Part shown: positions 1 through 6,916 of the stretch, one piece after another
Layout: each line of letters opens with the position of its first letter
Position numbering within the stretch: the first letter of the stretch is position 1
Position numbers and translations under genes: made by a program
From: Ignavibacteria bacterium UBA5771
GTDB taxonomy: Bacteria; Bacteroidota; Ignavibacteria; Kapaibacteriales; UBA2268
Reading direction: 5' to 3'
Assembly (NCBI GenBank): GCA_002418685.1
Contig: DIEP01000152.1
Coordinates: 1-16,209, forward strand
DNA length: 16,209 nucleotides
Notes under the pieces: model-generated
What the model was told of the DNA's origin: nothing
What the model saw: the letters and a program-made list of their open reading frames with translations, nothing else
The model's database searches: none

Positions 1-1
1 A

Positions 2-322
2 AAAGCCATCCAACAGGCAGACCATGGATTTAACCCACAAAATGATGGTGCTATCCTGCGAGTTCCCGTTCCTCCGCTGACAGAAGAGAGACGGAAAGAA
101 TTTGTGAAACTTACCAAAAAATACGCTGAAGAAGGCAAAGTCGCCATCCGCAATATCCGCCGCGATTCTATGGAAGAATTGAAGAAAGAAGAGAAAAATA
201 AAGCCATTACCGAAGACGAACAAAAAAAAGGTTCTGACCAACTTCAGAAAATCACTGATGATTTTATTTCCCGTCTTGATAAAATAGTCGCCGATAAAGA
301 AAAAGAATTGCTCGAAGGATAA
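2..322 (+). CDS. frr: Ribosome recycling factor, C-terminal part (5' end outside window)
   Basis: The frame is open from the first bases and ends at TAA 320-322, giving 106 residues of a protein usually about 185 long; the N-terminus lies upstream of the window. RRF works with EF-G in the cytoplasm to split the post-termination ribosome. Family landmarks seen are a NPQNDG segment, the RVPVPPLTEERRKE stretch, and the AIRNIRRD motif of the long helical domain, followed by a charged helix ending in LLEG. The ATG at 104 is internal (it falls in the TEERRKEF-VKL region), so it is not the real start. An AT-only hairpin follows 44 bases after the stop. Identification is firm; the upstream partner, often pyrH, cannot be seen. 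Confidence 0.95.
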   Translation, partial: KAIQQADHGFNPQNDGAILRVPVPPLTEERRKEFVKLTKKYAEEGKVAIRNIRRDSMEELKKEEKNKAITEDEQKKGSDQLQKITDDFISRLDKIVADKEKELLEG

Positions 323-365
323 TATTACTGAAATTTCAAAATCAGTTTATACCACACTTATCAGC

Positions 366-384
366 GAAATATAAAATATATTTC
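366..384. terminator. Perfect AT-rich hairpin between frr and the dehydrogenase gene
   Basis: GAAATATA and TATATTTC form a perfect 8-bp stem around a 3-base AAA loop. It lies 44 bases after the frr stop and 43 bases before the next start. It could be a weak terminator or an mRNA-end structure for frr. No clean U-run follows (AATTTAATTCG), and in sequence this AT-rich such palindromes occur by chance, so confidence is low. Confidence 0.25.
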
Positions 385-426
385 AATTTAATTCGATTAA
401 CAATTTAGATTTAACTAATATTTGTC

Positions 427-1788
427 ATGAAAAAATATTTTCTGATTGTTAGTCTTTTATTCTCTTTTGTTTCATTCAATGATTGCCAATCTCAAAGTTT
501 ACAAACACGTATAGTAACCAAAAATTTGGATACACCCTGGGAAATCCTTTGGGGACCTGATAATTTTATTTGGATGACTGAACGATACGGCAGAATTAGC
601 CGCGTTAATCCTGAATCGGGCGAAGTGCAACAAATTGGAAAAATTGACGAAGTTTACGAGAATGGAGAAAGCGGACTGATGGGTATGGCATTGCATCCCA
701 ATTTCCAAACAAATCCCTATATTTATGTCGCTTATTCATACCAAGTCTCCGGAAATATTAAAAATAAAATTGTTAGATTTGAGTATGATGGCGAAACTTT
801 AACAAATCCCCTAACTTTAATAGACAATATCAATGGTAGCTCCATACATAATGGGTCAAGATTAGTATTCGGGCAAGATGGAATGCTTTATGCATCATTT
901 GGTGATGCATCGAATTCTGCATCTGCACAAAATTTGCAATCATTAAATGGAAAAATTCTTCGATTAGCTGATGATGGGACAATCCCACCAGACAATCCAA
1001 TCCAAAATAGTTATATATGGTCCTTTGGTCATCGTAATCCGCAAGGATTGGTATTTGTTGGCGATAAGCTTTTCAGTTCGGAACATGGACCCTCAACTGA
1101 CGATGAAATAAATATTATACAAAAAGGACGGAATTTTGGTTGGCCTGAAGTAACTGGATTTTGTGATAAAAGTAATGAGCAAGCATTTTGCCAAGAAAAT
1201 AACGTAGCCGAACCAATTAAAGCTTGGACGCCTACAATAGCTGCCGCGGGAATAGATTGGTATAACGGAGTAATTCAGGAATGGAACAATTCACTTTTAC
1301 TGGTTTCGCTCAAAGCTTCTCGACTGATACAATTGCAGCTCAATGAAGAAAGAACTGCTATAACTATGGAAAAGCAATATTTCGTCGAAGCTTACGGGCG
1401 ATTACGGGATATTTGCATCTCTCCTGATGGTCGAGTGTTTATCTCAACAAGTAATCGCGACGGTAGAGGCACTCCATCTCAAGACGACGATAAAATTATT
1501 GAAATCTCTGCATTAGAGACGGGCATTAAAGATGGAATTAATGATAACTCCATAAAAATTCATCAAAATCCAGCAAACTCAGATATTATTGAAATTGTCT
1601 CTCCCCTTCCAAATTTTAATATAGAAATCTTTGATATGTTAGGTAAACTTTGCTTTTTTATCAATACTTCAGGAAGCAATAATTTTTTATTAGATTTATC
1701 AAAAATAAATGGAATCTCATCTAATCAAATATTATTACTCAAAGTTGAAAACAGGAATAGCTCACTCATCTCAAAAATCAAGATGTAA
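427..1788 (+). CDS. Secreted PQQ-dependent aldose/sorbosone dehydrogenase (GSDH family) with T9SS sorting domain
   Basis: This 453-residue protein has an N-terminal signal peptide (MKKYFLIVSLLFSFVSF). Residues about 28-365 form the six-bladed propeller of soluble glucose/sorbosone dehydrogenases, which oxidise aldose sugars with pyrroloquinoline quinone. Visible signatures are SSIHNGSR with the expected catalytic His141, GHRNPQGL (201-208, with Arg203), SEHGPSTDDE (218-227) and YGRLRD (323-328). A C-terminal module at about 377-453 (HQNPANS, IEIFDMLGK, a final basic KIKM) looks like a Por/T9SS type A sorting domain, so the enzyme should cross the outer membrane and be surface-attached or released. 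No Shine-Dalgarno is evident. The start is chosen because the signal peptide begins there. Cys20 lacks a good lipobox. The substrate is unknown, and no PQQ synthesis genes are in the window. Confidence 0.9.
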   Translation: MKKYFLIVSLLFSFVSFNDCQSQSLQTRIVTKNLDTPWEILWGPDNFIWMTERYGRISRVNPESGEVQQIGKIDEVYENGESGLMGMALHPNFQTNPYIYVAYSYQVSGNIKNKIVRFEYDGETLTNPLTLIDNINGSSIHNGSRLVFGQDGMLYASFGDASNSASAQNLQSLNGKILRLADDGTIPPDNPIQNSYIWSFGHRNPQGLVFVGDKLFSSEHGPSTDDEINIIQKGRNFGWPEVTGFCDKSNEQAFCQENNVAEPIKAWTPTIAAAGIDWYNGVIQEWNNSLLLVSLKASRLIQLQLNEERTAITMEKQYFVEAYGRLRDICISPDGRVFISTSNRDGRGTPSQDDDKIIEISALETGIKDGINDNSIKIHQNPANSDIIEIVSPLPNFNIEIFDMLGKLCFFINTSGSNNFLLDLSKINGISSNQILLLKVENRNSSLISKIKM

Positions 1789-1825
1789 GGAAATTTCAAT
1801 CATTTGAAATAAACAGAATGCGACT

Positions 1826-1872
1826 TATGAGACAGCCTCAAAGCAATCTCATAGAATTAAAAGGGATTGCTT
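1826..1872. repeat. Two mutually exclusive inverted repeats
   Basis: TATGAGA (1826-1832) pairs perfectly with TCTCATA (1847-1853). AAGCAATC (1841-1848) pairs perfectly with GATTGCTT (1865-1872). The two hairpins share bases 1847-1848 and the second left arm lies in the first loop, so both cannot fully form at once. They begin 38 bases after the dehydrogenase stop. They may be a terminator-like structure, a leader for the downstream gene, or a relic of a dispersed intergenic repeat; no U-run follows directly. Confidence 0.45.
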
Positions 1873-1991
1873 CGCTACATTCGTAATAACAATCTTAATT
1901 TTCTTCATACTCTTCAATTAATAATAATCTTCTTCTTTAAAAACAATCTTAAATTTAAAATGAATTTCAAAAAGTAATCATTATTTAATAA

Positions 1992-1999
1992 TAATTTTG
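1992..1999 (+). promoter_or_regulatory. Candidate Bacteroidota -7 element (TAATTTTG)
   Basis: TAATTTTG matches the TAnnTTTG consensus of Bacteroidota housekeeping promoters and lies 34 bases before the ATG at 2034, a plausible distance. No convincing TTG/TTTG -33 box is seen about 20 bases upstream. In this A/T-rich background the match may be chance. Confidence 0.3.
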
Positions 2000-2033
2000 T
2001 AATTTAAATATTATTATTAATGGAAGTAGTAAA

Positions 2034-5000
2034 ATGAAAAAAATCCTTTTATTCTGGTTGATTTTCCTTATTCTGCCGTTCAGGATTTTTGCTCAACCTA
2101 TAATTTCTTACATTTTACCTGATATCGGAACTCCCGACTTAAACACATATATTGAAATTATTGGACCATCCAACTTAGTCAATAATTTTGGCAATGATGG
2201 TTTTTACTTAAACAATTCTGGTGATGCAATCCGTTTGGAGGTGGTAAATCCATTGGATTCACAAAAAATAATATTTGGACCAATTGTAGTAAGTTGGGAA
2301 GGTCGTATGATATCTTCGCAAGTATTTGTTCATCCAAAGGCAAATCCAAATTCTTGGGATTGGCAACAATTATTGCCTGAATATCGAATCCCAATTCGTG
2401 TTTTGATTAATGGGAATTATTCAAATATAGATACATTTTACATTGTGAAACCTTTTCCAATGGGAAATATCCAAGGAAATCCGGAATCGATTCTTGGACA
2501 AGGAGCATTGGGAAAGCGTTCGAGGCGTGGTGCAATGATTATTGATTCAGCGATTTTTGGAAATAAAACATACACGGTTTCTCTGAACGATTGCGATCCA
2601 TATAATCATCCTGATTCGGGCAATCAAGCATATCTCCCATTTGTATTGATTGCAAAAGGTTCAATAACAGGCGGAGCTAATACATTGATTGATGTTAGTG
2701 GAGGCTTTGTGAGAGTTCAAGATGCAGGACCAGGTGGCGGTGGAGGTGGCGGTAGATTTCACGATGTCGGCATGTTTGATAATGATATCGGAGATGACGG
2801 AGGTAATGGATTTGTGGGAGGCGGTCCTGGAGGTCGAAATAATTCAGGAATTCCAGGCAAGGAAAATACTTTTAAAAATTGGGGTATTGGCTCGGGTGGA
2901 TATGCAAATAGTCTCAATGGAACATTGCCACCTATCCAGGGATTATATGAATCATCCGCAGGAGGAACAGGCCATCCATTTGGAAAATCAGGCGAACCTT
3001 GTTTCGACGGAAATACTTGCGAACCCTTCGGTGGATATGGTGGCGGCGCTGGAAACAAGCAAAATCAAACAGGTGGGTCTGCGGGTTATGGTATAGATGG
3101 AACAGGCATTAATAATTCAAAAGGATTGAGCTATGGCAATATTATGATTGTGCCAATCGCAGGAGGTTCAGGTGGTGCTTCGGGCAATCCCCAGGGTTAT
3201 GGCACTTATTCGGGTTCGGGTGGTGGCGGTGGTGGCGCTATTTCTATTTATGGTAGTGACTTGCATCAAATAAGTTTGAAAGCGAATGGTGCCAATGGTG
3301 CAAACGGCGATGGAAATGGTGGAAATGGTTCGGGTGGTTCAATTATTGCAAGCACAAAGCTAATTTACGACAACTCATCACTTGAAATAAGCGGGGGAAA
3401 AAATGGATCACAGAATGGAGGTTATGGAAGGGTCCGATTTAATTATGGTTCGCAGACAAACTTATCGCTTATAACACCCAATGCTGCACCATATTATGGC
3501 TTTTCAACTGACACTTCAAGCAACGTTTTTAGAAGTTTTAATTTGACAGGAAACAAACCATCCGGAAAATCATTAAAATTATATTTAAAGCCCGAAAATG
3601 GAGTATGGAGCCAAATTGCGGATATTATAACACCGGGACAAAACTGGACTGAGCGAATTATTCTTCCTGCTCCTGATACGTTATTTTTCCTTGCAGCTGT
3701 GATGGATATTGAGAATCCAGACCAAGATCCTTATAGGGCAATTCCCCCTGCAATATTTTCACAATCCGGGGCAAACATATTTAAATATATTAAGCAACCT
3801 GAATTGGTCGGCGATTCTATCATCAACGCACGATTCTTTGAATGCGAGGATTTTCCAAAAACATTGAAAGCAACTATATCAAATTTTGGCGAAAGCAATC
3901 TCGATTTGCAATTTCAAAATGCAATTTTTAGCCTGGGTAATAAGGGCTTTTCACTCATATCCCCTACTGGTATGCTCTCACTTGCACCTGACAGTTCAGT
4001 TGACATTTTGGTTGAATTTATCCCTGCAAATACCACACAGCGTTCATTCACAGATACGTTGAAAATTTCACATAATAATTTTCTTGCCACTAATCCTTGG
4101 AAAATAGCTTTCACTGTTAATATTGACACAGTGCTTCTTACTGCTCAAAATGTTAATCGAATTTTGCCAATTACAGGTTCTTATCATGGGCTTGATACAA
4201 TTGATTTAGGGGAAATATGCATTGGCGAACCGCTTCCCGAGAAATTCATATTGCAAAACTTTTCTTCATATTTTATAAATTTGACCTCAATTACTTTTGA
4301 GCAAAATCTCTTTTCTATATTTAATGCTTTACCAATACAGTTGGATTATAATGATCCGTCAAATCGAATGGATTTAAATATATTTTTGAATACTCCATTG
4401 ATTGGAAAGATTCAAGATAAAATGACAATTAAAATTGCAGAATGTGCAGGTTTTTCAAAAACATTTATAGTAAAAGCATTTATCAAAAATATTGATTTAG
4501 CAATACTTGGTAATTTTAATTTTGGAACAGTTAGTATTACAACAACAAAAACTGAGCAGTTTAAAATTGTAAATCATGGAACGGGTCCTGCTTATATCGA
4601 CGCAAATAATGCTTTATTTTTACAATTAAATAATGAATTTCAAATAATAAATATCAATCCTGCTCTTCCTGTTTTATTAAGACCATTAGTTGACACATTA
4701 ATGCTATATATTCAATTCACACCATCTGGTGAAGGGATATTTCTCGATACTCTTTCAGCACTATCAAGTTTGAATATGAATGCATGCCCTGATACCATCG
4801 TGCGAGAACTTTCTGCAAATGTAGTAAGTTCAAAGATTCTTGTCTCGACCAATTTAATTGATTTTGGATTAACGGGAAAATGCGGAGACATTATGCAAAC
4901 CTTTTACATTAAGAATCTGGAAACTGCTACTCAAGATCTAATTATTACGAAAAGCGCAAGCATCGGTGGAGCTGACATTGCTAATTTTATTATTTCGCAA

Positions 5001-6851
5001 GAACCAAGCCCAATTCCAGTCACTTTAAGACCTGGTGATAGTGCCATTTATTTTGTTAGATACATAGCAGATGCAGGCAATGAGGGAGTGAAAACTGCAC
5101 ACGTTACAATCGAAACTGATTCTCCTACTAATCCTATAATAACAATTGACCTAACAGGAGAGCGTGAAGATTTAAAGGTAACAATAACGCCTGGTAATGA
5201 TATTTATTTAGGAGATATTTACGCAGGTTTCGATTTCGATACAACACTAACTTTAACAAATTCGGGCAGACTTCAGCAAAAAGTGTCAGATGTCCTGATA
5301 AGCAACCCTGATATTAAGGTATTTCCTTTTGGCGGGATTCTTCTTCCAAATTCGGGAAATAATTTGAATTTTAAATTTACGACAAATTCTAAAATTGAAG
5401 GAAATCAGACTGTTAATGTCCAATTTATTTTCAACGACCCATGCAGAGACACAATTTATGCTACAATTCATTTCAATTCACTATTCGCCAATTACACCAT
5501 ACCTGATCAAATCAATTTCGGAACTCTATCACCTTGCCAAAGCAAATCAGATACTATATATCTCGAGAACAACTCTTCTGCTCCATTCATTTTAAAATCG
5601 ATTGGCGGTTTGCAAGGAACAGATTTCTCTTTATTTACTCTTTCATCTAATGCAATTAAATTGCCTGACACTTTATTTGCTGGTGAGAGCATTGCGTTTT
5701 TTGTTAATTTTGATCCGCAAAGCTCAATTGATGGCAATAAATCCGCTTATTTTGAGATAGATCTATATATAAATGGAACTGATACTACTAAGAGAATTGA
5801 TTTGATTGGAGAAAGACGAAGCGGATTTGTTGTTTCTCCTCCCGAACTGAATTTTGGTAATGTAGTGGTTAATACTCAGAAAACAATGTCTGTTGTATTG
5901 GAAAATACGGGTCCATGGAATGTTGACTTTATATCGATTGATTTTCCACAAATGCCGAATTTTATTGTTTTGAATTGGTCGCCGCAAACGCTTACACCGG
6001 GAAATCAATTTACACTTAACGTGACATTTGCTCCGACGGCAATTATGACTTATTACGATACTATCACTGTTCATTTTGCATCAGCAAATTGTCCTGAAGA
6101 AACAAGAAAAATTCTATTGATTGGAAATGGTGTCCCCGCAAAGATATTCAAGATATGGTTGCCTAAACTAAATGTTTCAAATCAAGAGGATAATTTACAT
6201 ATACCTATTTTTGCAAAATTGGATAAAAAGGGCGACACTCTTACTAATTTCAACCTCGATACAATGGTTGTCGCATTTAATCGAACAATTTTTTATCCTG
6301 AAAATTTGAGCAATCCAAACGCCCGAATTATAAAAAATGAAATTCAAAACAATTTAAGAGTTTTAACAATTGAATTCAATAATGTAATATTAAGCGATAA
6401 GGATACTGTTCTAACGGATATTATTGGGAAAACAATGCTTGGCGATATCGATACTACTTCATTGATGATCACTAAAATTGCATATAAACAGATCGAATTA
6501 GTATCTGAAATCACATTTAGCGATGGTAGTTTGCAAACTCCATACTGCAATAGAGGTGGGAACAGATTTCTTATTGTAAACCCCAACGGAAACACACCTA
6601 TTATTCAACCAAATCCTACATCGGGGGTAATAAAAATTGCATATACAGGTATAGAAAGTGGTCAATATTCATTAAGCATTAGCGATGTGAAGGGTATTTC
6701 CGAGCCAATGGCTAATTGGGAATTCCAAGCATTTTCATCGAAAAATTTTGAGCAAGTATTCGATCTAAGAAAATATGAAAGCGGAGTATATTTTATAATT
6801 TTAAGAACTCCTACAAATATTTTTGCTCTTCCATTAATAATTATTAAGTAA
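2034..6851 (+). CDS. Giant T9SS-secreted surface protein: Gly-rich domain, about seven ASH/choice-of-anchor-D repeats, type A sorting domain
   Basis: This 1605-residue protein starts with a signal peptide (cleavage likely FA|Q, after residue 20); GGAAG (2022-2026) precedes the ATG by 7 bases. A unique N-terminal domain covers about 23-145. Residues about 228-470 are extremely Gly-rich and end in alternating GG-AISIYG and GG-SIIAS strands, a pattern known from Gly-rich surface proteins with stacked beta-strands. Residues about 589-1370 hold roughly seven Ig-like ASH/choice-of-anchor-D units, with recurring hallmarks such as x-FG-x, a short N-x-G-x turn and L-x-P-G-x. Residues about 1372-1520 form a beta-rich, perhaps cohesin-like domain (weak). 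Residues about 1523-1605 (QPNPTSG, then YESGVYFIIL) are a T9SS type A sorting domain. Expected location is the cell surface, with an adhesive or structural role inferred from architecture. The next gene starts 65 bases downstream (or 11 if the earlier ATG is used). No enzymatic motif was found. Confidence 0.85.
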   Translation: MKKILLFWLIFLILPFRIFAQPIISYILPDIGTPDLNTYIEIIGPSNLVNNFGNDGFYLNNSGDAIRLEVVNPLDSQKIIFGPIVVSWEGRMISSQVFVHPKANPNSWDWQQLLPEYRIPIRVLINGNYSNIDTFYIVKPFPMGNIQGNPESILGQGALGKRSRRGAMIIDSAIFGNKTYTVSLNDCDPYNHPDSGNQAYLPFVLIAKGSITGGANTLIDVSGGFVRVQDAGPGGGGGGGRFHDVGMFDNDIGDDGGNGFVGGGPGGRNNSGIPGKENTFKNWGIGSGGYANSLNGTLPPIQGLYESSAGGTGHPFGKSGEPCFDGNTCEPFGGYGGGAGNKQNQTGGSAGYGIDGTGINNSKGLSYGNIMIVPIAGGSGGASGNPQGYGTYSGSGGGGGGAISIYGSDLHQISLKANGANGANGDGNGGNGSGGSIIASTKLIYDNSSLEISGGKNGSQNGGYGRVRFNYGSQTNLSLITPNAAPYYGFSTDTSSNVFRSFNLTGNKPSGKSLKLYLKPENGVWSQIADIITPGQNWTERIILPAPDTLFFLAAVMDIENPDQDPYRAIPPAIFSQSGANIFKYIKQPELVGDSIINARFFECEDFPKTLKATISNFGESNLDLQFQNAIFSLGNKGFSLISPTGMLSLAPDSSVDILVEFIPANTTQRSFTDTLKISHNNFLATNPWKIAFTVNIDTVLLTAQNVNRILPITGSYHGLDTIDLGEICIGEPLPEKFILQNFSSYFINLTSITFEQNLFSIFNALPIQLDYNDPSNRMDLNIFLNTPLIGKIQDKMTIKIAECAGFSKTFIVKAFIKNIDLAILGNFNFGTVSITTTKTEQFKIVNHGTGPAYIDANNALFLQLNNEFQIININPALPVLLRPLVDTLMLYIQFTPSGEGIFLDTLSALSSLNMNACPDTIVRELSANVVSSKILVSTNLIDFGLTGKCGDIMQTFYIKNLETATQDLIITKSASIGGADIANFIISQEPSPIPVTLRPGDSAIYFVRYIADAGNEGVKTAHVTIETDSPTNPIITIDLTGEREDLKVTITPGNDIYLGDIYAGFDFDTTLTLTNSGRLQQKVSDVLISNPDIKVFPFGGILLPNSGNNLNFKFTTNSKIEGNQTVNVQFIFNDPCRDTIYATIHFNSLFANYTIPDQINFGTLSPCQSKSDTIYLENNSSAPFILKSIGGLQGTDFSLFTLSSNAIKLPDTLFAGESIAFFVNFDPQSSIDGNKSAYFEIDLYINGTDTTKRIDLIGERRSGFVVSPPELNFGNVVVNTQKTMSVVLENTGPWNVDFISIDFPQMPNFIVLNWSPQTLTPGNQFTLNVTFAPTAIMTYYDTITVHFASANCPEETRKILLIGNGVPAKIFKIWLPKLNVSNQEDNLHIPIFAKLDKKGDTLTNFNLDTMVVAFNRTIFYPENLSNPNARIIKNEIQNNLRVLTIEFNNVILSDKDTVLTDIIGKTMLGDIDTTSLMITKIAYKQIELVSEITFSDGSLQTPYCNRGGNRFLIVNPNGNTPIIQPNPTSGVIKIAYTGIESGQYSLSISDVKGISEPMANWEFQAFSSKNFEQVFDLRKYESGVYFIILRTPTNIFALPLIIIK

Positions 6852-6905
6852 TTTAGTAACTTATGAAAACAAAAGAAACAATAAATTTAAATAATCTTAA
6901 CTCAC

Positions 6906-6910
6906 GAGGG
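6906..6910 (+). promoter_or_regulatory. Ribosome binding site that decides the OmpA-family start
   Basis: GAGGG lies 6 bases before the ATG at 6917. The earlier in-frame ATG at 6863 has no such signal, and its 18 extra residues are polar (TKETINLNNLNSRGK). The site therefore favours 6917. A further ATG at 6944, nearer the hydrophobic segment, has no comparable site. Confidence 0.6.
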
Positions 6911-6916
6911 AAAATA

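Larger units (their letters stand above)
1789..2033. other. 245-base intergenic spacer with overlapping inverted repeats
   Basis: No coding potential is seen here. The 5' half holds overlapping inverted repeats (1826-1872) and a less AT-rich stretch (about 1820-1895) that differs from the very AT-rich remainder. The 3' half is nearly pure A/T and carries a TAnnTTTG-type promoter element and a GGAAG upstream of the large surface-protein gene. Confidence 0.6.

Noticed and set aside
2759..3058. 99-codon minus-strand open frame rich in Pro
   Set aside because: The Pro/Gly bias is the reverse complement of Gly codons. It lies wholly inside a strongly supported gene.
2722..3096. 124-codon open frame on the plus strand inside the giant surface-protein gene
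   Set aside because: It is a shifted-frame shadow of the Gly-rich coding stretch, where GGN codons lower stop frequency. It has no start signal and no recognisable protein features.
2716..3350. Possible direct-repeat or CRISPR-like array
   Set aside because: The repetition consists of irregular Gly-codon runs within a coding frame. There are no constant-length repeats or spacers.
5763..6074. 103-codon minus-strand open frame
   Set aside because: It is antisense to the ASH-like repeat region, with no homology signature or ribosome binding site.
6863..6916. Upstream ATG as the start of the OmpA-family protein
   Set aside because: It has no Shine-Dalgarno and would add a polar extension before the signal peptide; the ATG at 6917 has GAGGG at good spacing.
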